From Vanessa cardui (lineage: Eukaryota > Arthropoda > Insecta > Lepidoptera > Nymphalidae), in assembly GCF_905220365.1 (NCBI RefSeq), contig NC_061140.1:1428501-1492500 (forward strand): a stretch of DNA of 64,000 bases, read 5' to 3'. Shown here piece by piece: positions 54,241 through 63,980 of the stretch (position 1 is the stretch's first letter; each line of letters opens with the position of its first letter). The position numbers and the translations under genes are program-made. The notes beneath the pieces are model-generated. The model ran no database searches and was not told where the DNA came from. It was given only the letters and a program-made list of their open reading frames with translations.

Positions 54241-54726
54241 TTCTCATAAACACATATTAGATTGATATCCAAAAATTCCAAAAAACCAGAAAACATGTCA
54301 TATCGCTATAAGGATTCTTCTTTCTTCATCTTCTAGCAATGAACTCCATGAACTGTAAACTACACACTCTATTAAGTATCCAATCTCTTAATTATTTAAA
54401 CAACTAGAAAATATTACAAGTAAGCAATTCATTAAGCGATAGCCTAAGATAAAGTTGTGATAGGCAAAGTTGGTCTTAAGAAATTCATTGCCATTAAATA
54501 GTCCCCGCTCTATGGAGTTTCAAGGAATCTGAGGAGTTAATATACAGACACGTTTTCCAGTGTCCATAAAAATGATTCATCTCATGGCAAACTTTCGCCA
54601 TTAGCAATCGTTTGCCGACGAATCAGTTAAAACGACTCCACTATTCAACATTATTTCTTAATGAAAAATTATGGGCTTGGCTATTTGGTTTTTGTATTCA
54701 TGTAATGTTGATAACATTATTATTGA
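54241..54726. other. unassigned sequence
   Basis: No repeat or coding feature was recognised. Confidence 0.4.
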
Positions 54727-54975
54727 ACTAGCTGTGCCCGAGACTAGTGTACGCATTTGAATTTAACAAAAAAATATATTATTGTAGCCTAAGTTACTCC
54801 CTATTATATCAGTTATCTGCCAGTGAAAGTCCCGTCAAAATCGATCCAGGCGTTCCAGAGTCAAAAATATTATTTTGGTATATCTCCAGTGTATAAATAC
54901 ACATGCATTGGGTAAAAAAGGCCTATTTTAATATTACAAACAGACACTCCAATTTTATTATATGTATAGAAGAAG
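54727..54975 (-). repeat. CTAGT-2 repeat, most complete copy
   Basis: ACTAGCTGTGCCCGAGACTA, TGTAGCCTAAGTTACTCCCT, TCAGTTATCTGCCAGTGAAA, GTCCCGTCAAAATCGATCCA, then ATTACAAACAGACACTCCAA and TTATATGTATAGA. It serves as a reference for the other copies. Confidence 0.75.
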
Positions 54976-55140
54976 CAGCCCGTATATGTCTCACTGGTGA
55001 TATGGCTTCTTCTTCGATAAGAATCTTTCAGCAAGTCGTGCGAATGGTTCAGTTTCGTGGATACAAATTCTAAATTATCAGTATGTTTTCATTACTATAT
55101 TTCTTTTTCATTGCTGAATTGAAAACAATCATTAAGTATA

Positions 55141-55345
55141 TAGACGACCTCCATGGTCGAGTAGTGTGTACACCGGTTTTCATTGGTACGTCAATCCGAG
55201 GTCCCGGGAAAAGTTCATTAGTTTTCTATATTGTCCTGGGTCTGGGTGTTTGTGGTGCCGTCGTTAGTTCTGGTTTTTCATAACAAAGGTGCTTAAGCTG
55301 CCTACATTGGGATCAGAGTAATGTATATGCTGTTTTCCTATATTT
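55141..55345 (+). mobile_element. SINE-C copy lacking the B box
   Basis: The head GACGACCTCCATGGTCGAG to CCGAGGTCCCGGG is joined directly to AAAAGTTCATTAG, which removes the B box and about 20 following bases. The rest of the body is intact to ATGTATATGCTGTTTTCC. Confidence 0.87.
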
Positions 55346-56019
55346 ATCCAAGCTCTTATTTTAATTTGAATATGTAAAACCAAAAAGGCTTCCTGCTTGA
55401 TAAAATACTTCTTTATTTATAAACCAAACAACGTCATTATATATGGTGTTCAATTTGCTTAAAACCAAACACATTGTTTCCAAATATTTCAAGTATGAAA
55501 TAGTGTTAATACTTGTATGTACTCAAAGGCGACACATCAAGTTAGCAATCAACGCAAACAGTTGAGTTAACATTAAACTTAACATTTGATTTACTAAGCT
55601 CGACATGCCGCATCTAGTTATGGAATAGTTAACTTGTCTTTCAATTAATATTCAACTGAACGTGTAATACAACTATATGGAGACTGTTATTAAATTCAGA
55701 CGTATAATGTGTTTCAAATTAACGTCAATAGATGGCGTTGATTCATTTATTGCGGTTTCTGAATTACGCTGGAAAGATTTTTTAATTAATATACAATATT
55801 ATGCTTGCGCTTATCTAATCCTGTACTCCACCAATTTCGTTCTGAGCCGAGGTGTGATCTTATAGGTGACGCCCTCAGGACGAACTTTAAATCCGAGCTC
55901 AGTTTTCAAACTCAGGGCTGAGGACATGAGTACTATCCCGAAAGTGTGGTGACGCTGTAAATGCCAGAAATGCCAACAGCACTACTTCACACCGTAAAAA
56001 AATTAAAAAAAATATCCAA
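55346..56019. other. unassigned sequence
   Basis: A 130-base patch at 55845-55980 is less AT-rich (GGTGACGCCCTCAGGACG, GGGCTGAGGACATGAG) and may be an unknown repeat. No frame supports a gene. Confidence 0.4.
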
Positions 56020-56207
56020 TCCTTATAATATTATGTGCGAAAGTTTGTAAGGATGTATGTATGTTTGTAAATCTTTCCCGGAAAATCTACTAAACGGATT
56101 GAGATGAAATTTTTCAGAATAGGTTATACATCAGAATAACACATAAGCTACAAATAATATACATACATACATCAAGCGACCGTGCAAAGTCCGGGTTAGT
56201 CGCTAGT
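56020..56207 (+). repeat. CTAGT-4 repeat
   Basis: TTATAATATTATGTGCGAAA, GTTTGTAAGGATGTATGTAT, AATCTACTAAACGGATTGAG, ATGAAATTTTTCAGAATAGG, then AGCGACCGTGCAAAGTCCGG and CGCTAGT at 56201-56207. It has the same plan as the other CTAGT families but a different interior, and this is the only copy seen. Confidence 0.55.
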
Positions 56208-56256
56208 TACTATAATTGTTATGATTAGTTTAAGTTCAATATTTACTAGTTTCTAA

Positions 56257-56455
56257 GCCCGAGCAAGCACCTGTGAATTATTATGTGCTTTATAATTCAA
56301 CTCGTAATGAAGGAAAAATCTTGAGAAAATTCGCCTATTTCAAATAAAATTACCCACATATTCAGCCCCTTGAAGAAACCCGTTGATATAAGCTCCAAAC
56401 ATCCTCAAAAAGGGAAGAGGCCTTAACACGGAATTGCGATATTAACAAGCGGTTA
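56257..56455 (+). repeat. SINE-A copy, strongly decayed
   Basis: GCCCGAGCAAGCACCTGTGA, TTATAATTCAACTCG, GAAGGAAAAATCTTGAGAAA, CTCAAAAAGGGAAGAGGCCT and TAACACGGAATTGCG keep SINE-A order without the head. Confidence 0.6.
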
Positions 56456-56593
56456 CGTTACGTGTCATTATTATGTGGAATATATTACTCGTCTCTTAAT
56501 ATAGGCCCCTTGATTACTTCGAGCGTATAGAAATATGCAGAGCGAGATGAGCATCAGATTTCAAGGTCACAGTTTAGTAGTACGTCGTCAAAG

Positions 56594-56632
56594 TTCACTT
56601 AATCGTACGTACAGTACGTACGATTAAGTGAA
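56594..56632. repeat. perfect 19-bp inverted repeat with one-base spacer
   Basis: TTCACTTAATCGTACGTAC (56594-56612), then A, then its exact complement GTACGTACGATTAAGTGAA (56614-56632). No transposon ends, ribosomal or tRNA features surround it. It could be a cruciform-forming site, a binding site for a dimeric factor, or the end of an unknown inverted element. Confidence 0.95.
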
Positions 56633-56763
56633 TTTCTAACATAGAGACATTTTTATATTGAAAACTATAATTGATGTACGTGATTTAATTTTCAGTGGAC
56701 TTCGTTAAATCGTTAGCAATAAGGTTCATTTTCATTAATATTTATATGAAACTAATACTAAAT

Positions 56764-56812
56764 AACTAGTTACCACCCACGGCTTCATTCGCGTTGTAGG
56801 GTAAAAGCCCTA
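56764..56812 (-). repeat. CTAGT-type end fragment
   Basis: ACTAGTTACCACCCACGGCT and TCATTCGCGTTGTAGGG look like the GC-rich terminus of the CTAGT families on the minus strand. The body is missing. Confidence 0.5.
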
Positions 56813-56829
56813 CCAGATAAATTTGTACA

Positions 56830-57180
56830 GTTTGTACATCAGAGCCTGTGGTGGTTTTACCAAAAGGCTAAGTATGGAGCCTAGGGCGGCAGATTTAGAG
56901 GGGCGGCAAATTTAGCCCTAATTTGTTATTATCTTACAGAAAAAAAAAATTATAATTATATGTATATATTACATCCGTAATCCGTATACTCGTCACTACA
57001 TAGCGGGTTGAAAAAATAAACTAGTAACTGACAGAAATATCACAAAGTTTATAATCATACTAACAACGGGAAAAAACCGATGTAATGAGGACGATAGAAC
57101 ACAAATCATAAATGTTGCAAAAAAAAAGTAGGGGCGGCAAAAATTTAATAGTCTTCTGATCAGAGCCAATAATAAAACCT
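56830..57180. repeat. possible short transposon bounded by GGGGCGGCAAA words
   Basis: GAGGGGCGGCAAATTTAG at 56898-56915 and AGTAGGGGCGGCAAAAATTTA at about 57128-57148 are direct copies of one word. CATCAGAGCC and GATCAGAGCC lie outside them. The 75-codon minus frame at 56996-57223 shows no family. This is a candidate only. Confidence 0.3.
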
Positions 57181-57184
57181 TTCT

Positions 57185-57382
57185 AAAGTGATTTTCATCA
57201 GTAAATATTGCAACCAGTCGCACTTTTAGAATTCAAAATTCCAGAATACAAACAAACCTTTAAACGACGATAAACACCCGCATGGTCAGCGTGCAGCTGA
57301 CCAATCATTAAACAGGTCCATTTAAATTGCTTGAAATTTAATGTCGATTCCGACTACCGTATAATTATTATCTTTATCTGTA
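57185..57382 (-). repeat. inverted duplicate of 52683-52880, copy 2
   Basis: AATTCCAGAATACAAACAAA, CGACGATAAACACCCGCATG, CATTAAACAGGTCCATTTAA and ATTATTATCTTTATCTG are the complement of 52.70-52.84 kb. Similarity continues a little further (AAAAGTGCGA and CTGGTTG) before fading. Confidence 0.8.
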
Positions 57383-57461
57383 ACTAGTAGTCGCCCGCGG
57401 CTTCGCTCACGTTTCAGGATGTTGGCTGTCATGTGTTAGGCAAAAAATTAGCCAATGTGTA

Positions 57462-57749
57462 GTCGAGATGGCCCAGTGGTTAGAACACGTGCATCTTAAC
57501 CGATGATTGCGGGTTTAAAACCAGGCAAGCACCGCTGTTTCACGTGCTTAATTTGTCTTTATAATTCATCTCGTGCTCAGTGGTGCAGGAAAACATCGTG
57601 AGGAAACCTGCATGTGACAAATTTCATAGAAATTCTGCCACATGTGTATTCCACCAATCCGTAGTGGAAAATGTTCCAAAGCTTCTCCTCAAAGGGAGAG
57701 GAGGCCTTTAACCCAGCAGTGGGAATTTACAGGCTGTTGTTGTTGTTGT
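57462..57749 (+). mobile_element. SINE-A copy inside CTAGT-1
   Basis: The head is TCGAGATGGCCCAGTGG, the variant block GCTGTTTCACGTG, and the tail TTGTTGTTGTTG. TAGCCAATGT before it and TAGCCTATGT after it are the target duplication with one mismatch, cut from the CTAGT-1 sequence. Confidence 0.93.
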
Positions 57750-57828
57750 AGCCTATGTCCTTTCTCGGAGTTCAAGTTCTCGTTTAGCGGTTTGGTCTTG
57801 AAAGAACAACTGACAGAGTTACCAAACT

Positions 57829-58503
57829 CAAACTCAAATTCCTTTATTCAATATAGAAGCATTACACTAACTTATTGATTGTCAAATAAACACTACCACC
57901 GGTTCGGAGAAAGGAACACGCTGACCTGAGAAGAACCGGCGAAAGAAACTCAGCGGGTCTTTTTTTTTGTTATTTTTTTTTTTTGTCAAATTAATAATAT
58001 ACATAGTAGTATATGATTAGAAATAGCCAGGAGGCGATCGTTTCATTCCCAAGGTATGCTATCAAACATAAACTCGCTAATTGTATGGTAACCTTTTGCA
58101 CACAAGCGCTCCTTAACAATTTTTTTAAATTTGGCAACAGAAGCATTTTGAACGCTTTCTGGGATCCTGTTGTAGAAGCGTATACATTGCCCCACAAAAG
58201 AGTTACTGACTCTATGCAGTCGAGTAACAGGAGTAACAAGATTGTGTTTGTTCCTTGTACCAATGTTATGAGAATCACATTTTCTCATAAAAACATTAAT
58301 ATTTTTCCCTACATACAAAACATTACAAAATATGTATTGAGAAGCAACAGTCAATATCTTAATTTCTTTAAATCTATACCTTAATGATTCCTTGGCTCCT
58401 AGGTTATAGATTGCGAGAATAGCCCTCTTCTGCAGCACAAATGTAGTTTGGATAGCGGCTGCGTTACCCCAAAGCATAATACCGTAGGACATTATACTGT
58501 GAA
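57829..58503 (-). mobile_element. CR1-like LINE 3' end, 5'-truncated
   Basis: The copy has about 150 codons of the reverse transcriptase C-terminus and a 210-base 3' UTR containing GAGTTTCTTTCGCCGGTTCT. It ends GGAATTTGAGTTTGAGTTTG (plus strand CAAACTCAAACTCAAATTCC). It is inserted in the CTAGT-1 copy. A T-run of about 12 (57974-57985) lies in the UTR. Confidence 0.88.
58043..58503 (-). pseudogene. CR1-like reverse transcriptase C-terminal fragment
   Basis: The frame reads FHSIMSYGIMLWGNAA, then TFVLQKRAILAIYNLG, RFKEIKILTVASQYIF, RNKHNLVTPVTRLHRV, FVGQCIRFYNRIPESV and KKIVKERLCAKGYHTI to a stop at 58043. The block YGIMLWG followed by QKRAIRAI and RLHRVSNSF-like text is the segment after the polymerase palm in CR1-like and jockey-like LINEs of Lepidoptera. 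The reading frame is intact for 150 codons, but the catalytic half is missing because of 5' truncation. Confidence 0.87.
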
Positions 58504-58570
58504 AGTAACTAAAATATACTAGTCGACCTACCTTTACATTTATAATATTAATATAGATATAGGTTTATAT

Positions 58571-59241
58571 GTGGTATAACATATCGCTTTCCTGTAATCT
58601 ATGGAAGTGTTTTGGTGAAAGGAAACGGATATATGTAACAGGAAGTGGAGCAAGTGCGCGCTATTTGATTTGACCAATGAGAGCGCGTTGTTTTGTCCTT
58701 CGTGGGTACTAAACCATTTCCCGACATAGGATATAATGATAATGTAGTTCCTGTCAAATGTAAGACTTCAGCTTAATTTTTTTTTTACATTTTGTGTTCA
58801 TATGAACATATTGAATAATATATATGTATGTTGTGTTAGTTAATTATATTATCTATTTTAATCCTATGCTTAATTTATTTATGACATCGTTTGATTCCAA
58901 ATAGATAGAAAAATGCATTAAGCCGTAATATAAAACGAATGAAACTAGTATTTGGATCTAAGATATTAGGTAGTTAGTCTCAATTTGGATAATACATTGT
59001 ACGGCACTTTGTAATACATTTCATACCGAGGTTTGCAAATACATGGTACTTATTCATTAAATATTAATATATGCTTTATTATTTATTTCATTTATTTATT
59101 TATACTTTATTGTAAACCACATGATACACATTATAATATGTTACAATTATTATATTCATACAAGAACTACCCTCTTCTCAAACAGGACCGAACGGAATCA
59201 CATATATACGGCACAACGCTTAGTGACGGGTTTAATGTTCG
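58571..59241. other. unassigned sequence
   Basis: GAAGTGGAGCAAGTGCGCGC and CAATGAGAGCGCGTTG at 58644-58691 form a small G+C-rich patch. Otherwise the stretch is AT-rich with no recognised element. Confidence 0.4.
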
Positions 59242-59254
59242 GTTGACTGTCGGT

Positions 59255-59551
59255 GAGAGCAGAGATGGCCCAGTGTTTAGAACGCGTGCATCTTAACCGA
59301 TGATTGCGGGTTCAATCCCAGGCAAGCACCGCTGTTGCATGTGTTTAATTTGTCTTTATAATTCATCTCGTGGTCAGCGGTGATGGAAAATATCGTGAGG
59401 AAATCTGCATGTGACTAATTTCATAGAAATTCTGCCACATGTGTATTCCACCAACCCGCATTGGAACAGCGTGGTGGAACATGTTCCAAACCGTCTCCTT
59501 AAAGGGAGAGGAGGCCTTTAGCCCAGCAGTGGGAATTTACAGGCTGTTGTT
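59255..59551 (+). mobile_element. SINE-A copy with perfect target duplication
   Basis: The head is CAGAGATGGCCCAGTG, B-box-like GGTTCAATCCC, variant block GCTGTTGCATGTG, and a short TTG tail. GTTGACTGTCGGT flanks it (59242-59254 and 59552-59564), an exact 13-base duplication. Confidence 0.95.
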
Positions 59552-59564
59552 GTTGACTGTCGGT

Positions 59565-60399
59565 CGATTAGGTTCGAGTCTGTTTGTATTGGTCGTGGTA
59601 TTTACTGTTCTTGCATACGTACATACTAATTAACCGTCTATGTATTGAAATATTCTTGTAACCGATTAAAGTTATGTAGTGATGGTAATTGTGTTCAAAT
59701 ATAAATAAATAAAGATCTGTAAAGTATAGTTTAGTCATTCGTGTTATATTTTTTTTTTATTAAATTAATCTTAGGGTTTTGTTATAATATATAATATTGT
59801 AGAGTACAACGGGCGATCTTATGGCTAAGTAGCCATTTCTTCCAGACAACCCAATAAGGAGAGAGGTTGTATGGAAGTTGGGTAGGTGGTCCTAAGTCGG
59901 TATTTTAATGAAAATCAAAATAAAGTATTACCAAATATGAGACTAAAATTCGAACGTTAAATTTAAGTGTAACGTTTGAATTAAACGTTATTGACGCAAA
60001 AAGGTTTCATTTAAACTATAAAGTTGGACATAGTCTAAATTTTCGAAATCCATAAAACGTTATTATTATTATACGTTACGAACACGCAAACAAAATATTT
60101 ATAAAAGACAAAATAAATTTAGACGTTATATAATATTTCTTAGCCAATATTTTTAGAACCCTCATTTACGAAGGTGAACACAGTGCCATGTTCCCCATAA
60201 CATGGCCATTTCCTTGTTTTACGAGATACGAGTGTATTACTCACGTTTCATTTTACATTCCCGTCACATGTCTATGGTATTTCTGCTGGAAGTAAAATAT
60301 CACAATTCTTTATATGAGAATTGATGTCATGGATATATTAAAGTAGAATTAGCTCAAATAGCTGCTTGTAGTTCACTCAATGTTTTATCATTCAAATCT
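59565..60399. other. unassigned sequence
   Basis: A T-run of 9 lies at about 59750. No repeat or frame was recognised. Confidence 0.4.
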
Positions 60400-60401
60400 A
60401 T

Positions 60402-60672
60402 ATCACTACAAAGTATAAAACAAAGTCACTTTCTCTGTCCCTATATATCTATGTATGCTTAAATCTTTGAAACTACGCAACGGATTTTGATGCGGTTTTT
60501 TTAATAGATGGAATGATTCGAGAAAAACCTCCCGTTTTTATAATAAACGGGGAATATAGAAAAGAAATACTGAATTTGAATTTTAGAATTTTGTATTGTG
60601 ATTTCGTAAATAAATAAATCCTGTAGTATATTTAGCATCAGTATTGCACAAGTGCGAAGCCGGGGCAGGTCG
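60402..60672 (+). repeat. CTAGT-3 repeat, nearly complete
   Basis: TCACTACAAAGTATAAAACA, AAGTCACTTTCTCTGTCCCT, ACGCAACGGATTTTGATGCG, TTTAGCATCAGTATTGCACA and GTGCGAAGCCGGGGCAGGTC. The CTAGT end is replaced by GATAT, where the next repeat begins. Confidence 0.72.
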
Positions 60673-60857
60673 ATATATTACAAATGTGAAAGTATCTCTG
60701 TGTGTTTAGTGCTTTTTCACGACCAAACCACTGAACAGAATTTGATGAAATTTGGTATGAAGCAAACTTGAACTCCAAGAAAGGACATAGGCTACTTTTT
60801 TGCCTGACACATGACAAACAACACCCTAAACCTCGAGCAAAGTCGCGTGCTACTAGT
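60673..60857 (+). repeat. CTAGT-1 repeat, best copy
   Basis: ATATTACAAATGTGAAAGTA, TTTTTCACGACCAAACCACT, GAATTTGATGAAATTTGGTA, TGAAGCAAACTTGAACTCCA, AGAAAGGACATAGGCTACTT, then GAGCAAAGTCGCGTGCTA and CTAGT at 60853-60857. It directly abuts the CTAGT-3 copy. Confidence 0.78.
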
Positions 60858-61278
60858 AGTTTATAATTAGAACTTTAACTGCGGTTACTATAAATACTAA
60901 AATAGTGGAAATATACAAAAATTCTTCCTTCAAACAGCATATAATTTTAGCACATATTATTGGACTTGGATAAACTTTATTACCTTTATATTGTTAATTA
61001 AATTAAAATACATCCGAAATAAAATCGCATATCAAATGAAATAAAGCTGAAATAATGGTATTGTTGGTAAAAAACAGTGTCATCTAGTTTTAGACATTCT
61101 CGGTGATATTGAAAACAGATAGCGCGTGTCATTGGGCATGCTTCCAAATATTTCTCACGTTTATCTGGAGTGAAGATTTAACGTAATAAAATTTCGCGTA
61201 GACGTTTTTTTTAGCGAAACAATTCATTTTATTTGCACTTTATATTATTACAAGCTATATTATATAAAATTATTATAT
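60858..61278. other. unassigned AT-rich sequence
   Basis: No recognised repeat. Confidence 0.4.
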
Positions 61279-61465
61279 ACTAGCTGTGCCCGCGACCTTG
61301 TACGTGTTTGAATTTAACAAAAAAAAATTATTGTAGCCTATGTTGCTCCTTATTATATCAGTTACCTGCCCTGCCCTTTTTTACTCATGCATGTGCATTG
61401 AGTAAAAAAGGGCAATTTTAATATTATAAACAGAAACTCCAATTTTATTATATTTATATAGATAA
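61279..61465 (-). repeat. CTAGT-2 repeat with internal deletion
   Basis: ACTAGCTGTGCCCGCGACCT, TTGTAGCCTATGTTGCTCCT, TCAGTTACCTGCCCTGCCC, then TGCATGTGCATTGAGTAAAA and AAACAGAAACTCCAATTTTA. The part with GTCCCGTCAAAATCGG is deleted. Confidence 0.73.
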
Positions 61466-61859
61466 ATAACGAAATAGATGGATTTGCGGCTTTAACCACA
61501 TAAATAAAATTTTAACAAAAAGAAAAACCGACTTCAAACAAAACAGTATTTTAAAATAAATTAAAATGCACTAAAAAGTAATAAAAATAATTGCATATTT
61601 AACATATTTTTGAGAGTCCTCCTAGGTAAAATGAAATGAAAAATGTTAGACTACTTAAAAGTCGATTTACGATTATATAACGTAGTTATAATTATTGCTT
61701 CCGGAACGTGGTTACGATTTAAAAATCCAAGTAACCCATAAATAAAAGATTCGACCGAGTATTGCTAACGTGCTCCTCAGAATTGTTCCGTTCCCTCCCG
61801 TTCCCTTAATTTGTCATGGATCCTGTGCTCAGAACCTTACTAAACTTTCACCAAACTAC
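61466..61859. other. unassigned sequence
   Basis: AAAACCGACTTCAAACAAAA at 61522-61541 resembles the repeat word at 48.98 kb. CCTCCCGTTCCCTTAA near 61795 is the only G+C-rich spot. Confidence 0.4.
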
Positions 61860-62097
61860 CCTTAAAGTATATCCTTTATAATAAAAAAAGAATCATCAAA
61901 ATTGGTTAACGTGATTTTCAGTTATTCACCTATTTGTCGCGCATATAACCATAACCATAATCCTTTCCGGGGACTCAAACTATCTTCATTGGAAATTTTA
62001 TCAAAATCGGTTCAGCATTTTAAGCGGAATAAGGTCATAGACAAAGTAACGTAGTAAGCGGTAACTTTCGAATTTATAATATTAGTATAGATATAAT
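61860..62097 (-). repeat. CTAGT-1-like repeat, diverged
   Basis: CATCAAAATTGGTTAACGTG, GTTATTCACCTATTTGTCGC, GGAAATTTTATCAAAATCGG, TTCAGCATTTTAAGCGGAAT and AACTTTCGAATTTATAATAT. It shares the family's plan, but a spacer with CATAACCATAACCATAATCC is specific to it. Confidence 0.5.
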
Positions 62098-62323
62098 AAT
62101 AGTGCAGAATTCTATTAATCATCTCAATTTCAGTTAAATTGTAATTCCTCTGAACTAATTTATTGACTTTATAAATAACCCCAATAGTCAGAGAACTGTA
62201 TCTGGAGCCAACTATCGTAAAGTGCCAGGCTTGTGTATAATAAACTAGAAAATGCACGTAATATTCACATTACTATGTGAACTACTCAAGACATTACAAG
62301 TATACGTTCTTAGTTATCACGGC

Positions 62324-62398
62324 TTGTGGCACATTGGGAAATATTTCTTATAACCCAAACAGATAATAGTGACCACGTCTTAACATCAGGTGGCCCAG
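62324..62398 (+). repeat. SINE-B fragment
   Basis: TGTGGCACATTGGGAAATAT, TTCTTATAACCC, AATAGTGACCACGTCTTAAC and ATCAGGTGGCCC match the 3' half of SINE-B, ending just before its ATATGCTCG segment. It sits 60 bases beyond the stop of the LINE below and points toward it. Confidence 0.6.
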
Positions 62399-62400
62399 TT

Positions 62401-63769
62401 ACCACTTCATCATCATTGGCCTTTTCATCTATTACAGATGATTTAAGACAGTGTGTGATTATAATGGACACTTTCGTTGGTGGCTATGCAGACCGATTCT
62501 GGAACGGCAAGACCGGCCGCATCTGGAACAGGCGTACAACGCGACGGATGCGCCTGCTGGCATGTTATCGCTGTCCTGCTGTTTGGCTCTTTTGGTGGCG
62601 AGTTTTTCGAACCACGCTGTGTCGTGTAGCTGGACCCCTTGTGCAATCCGAAGCTTCCATCGATCCCTGTCTTCCGCGAGTTTCTCCCATTCCCTATGCT
62701 CGATACCAAAGGAAGTGAGATCTCGCTTGACACAATCTTTAAAGCGTAGGATCAACGGACGTCCTACATTTCTCTTGGCATTCGCTACAGCGCCCAGCAA
62801 GACCTTTCTAGGTAGTCTAGAAGCATCCATACGGTGCACATGTCCCACCCAGCGCAAACGACATTGTTTGAGGAGGGCGCTGAGACTAGGAAGTTGTGCT
62901 TTCGTTAGGATTGCTTCATTTGTGATCCTGTCCTTCCACGTAACTCCCAAGATATTGCGCACACAACGCATGTTAAAAGCATTAAGCCTGTACTCTTGTT
63001 TTGCATACGATGTCCAGGTTTCTGCTCCGTACAAGAGTATGCTCAAGATACACGCTTGGTACACGAGAATTTTAACTCGGACAGTAAGGTGGTTGTTGTC
63101 CCATGCTCTTGTTCTAAGCTTCCCAAACATGGTCGCCGCTTTACCGATGCGTATATCGATCTCCGCACTAAGCGACAGATTGCTCGTTACGGTCGAACCG
63201 AGGTAGCAAAACTTACTCACTACGTCCAAGGGAACGCCATGCAGCAGTATGACTGGTTTTTCAGCAAATCCTTGGGCGAATATAAGAGTCTTCTTCGCAT
63301 TGATGGACATTGAAAATAGATTGCACGCATGAGAGAATTTATCCATCATGGTTTGAAGTTCATAAGAAGACGTAGCAATGAAGGCGGCATCATCGGCAAG
63401 AAGAAGACTATCCGCGAACATATCTACCCGATTGCGCTTTGACTTTAAGAGAGCAATATTGAAGAGTTTTCCATCAATCCGTGTGTGCAGATGCACACCC
63501 TGCTGATTGTCACCAAAGGCTACTTTTAAAAGCAATGAAAAGAAAATGCCAAACAGAGTAGGTGCCAGTACGCAACCCTGTCGCACGCCTCTGCGCATAT
63601 CAAATGGTTCCGACATTTTTCCGTCAAAAACGGCAGATCCTTTCGTTTCTTCATGGAATGATCTAATGAGTTTGAGCAGCTTTGGAGGACACCCAACTAT
63701 TTCGAGTAACTCAAACAGTCCCTCTCTGCTCACGGTATCGAAAGGCTTATTTAATTCTACAACGACGTA
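62401..63769 (-). mobile_element. non-LTR retrotransposon, 5'-truncated
   Basis: The element lies on the minus strand. The reading frame is open from 63769 (TAA in frame at 63770-63772) to the stop at 62459-62461. Beyond the stop only about 60 bases of 3' UTR precede the SINE-B fragment. No A-run or clear target duplication was found. Its clade is uncertain: the polymerase is RTE-like in its C-terminal motifs. Confidence 0.85.
62459..63769 (-). pseudogene. LINE reverse transcriptase with C-terminal zinc knuckle
   Basis: About 436 codons are open without a stop. Upstream of the GTG at 63731-63733 the frame reads VVVELNKPFDTVSREGL, so the palm motif with its catalytic Asp (usual form KAFDTV) is present and the GTG is not a real start. 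Counting from GTG, RRGVRQGCVLAPTLFGIFF is at 47-65 and the second catalytic block at 104-120. Next come CYLGSTVT (176-183), LLYGAETWT (233-241) and RLRWVGHVHRMD (292-303). The end has Cys402, Cys405, His418 and Cys422, a C2HC knuckle for nucleic-acid binding. The second catalytic block reads DMFADSLLLADDAAFIA: a normal FADD appears stretched into FADSLLLADD, which may inactivate it. The fingers and any endonuclease are lost. Confidence 0.88.
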
Positions 63770-63845
63770 TTATAAATACAAATAATAATGGCTGTCAATC
63801 TTAAAGAGCACTGGTCATCTACACTGGACATTATAAATAAATACT

Positions 63846-63980
63846 GGACAACATCACATACATTACTCTGATCCCATTATAAGTAGCTGAAGCACTTGTG
63901 TTATGGATAATTAGACGTAACGACGGTACCACAGACGCTCTGACCCAACACAACAGAGAAAACTAATGAACTTTTCCTAC
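63846..63980 (-). mobile_element. SINE-C 3' part
   Basis: TGGACAACATCACATACATT, CTCTGATCCCATTATAAGTA, GCTGAAGCACTTGTGTTATG and GACGGTACCACAGACGC. The match ends at TTTTCCTACAT, before the tRNA-like head. ATAAATAAATA before it is the tail. Confidence 0.85.

Larger units (their letters stand above)
57383..58570 (-). repeat. CTAGT-1 repeat broken by a SINE-A and a CR1-like fragment
   Basis: Three blocks of one CTAGT-1 copy are visible: ACTAGTAGTCGCCCGCGGCT to AAAAATTAGCCAATGTG (57383-57462), TAGCCTATGTCCTTTCTCGG to ACAGAGTTAC (57750-57828), and CTTTACATTTATAATATTAA to TATAGATAT (58531-58560). The SINE and the CR1-like fragment occupy the gaps. Confidence 0.78.

Noticed and set aside
62324..62398. 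SINE-B as the natural 3' tail of the LINE at 62.4-63.8 kb.
   Set aside because: The SINE-B fragment runs in the opposite orientation to the LINE, so it is a neighbouring or inserted copy, not a shared tail.
62326..63785. Plus-strand frames of 92-251 codons over the LINE at the right end.
   Set aside because: They are shadows of the minus-strand reverse transcriptase, which has all the motifs.
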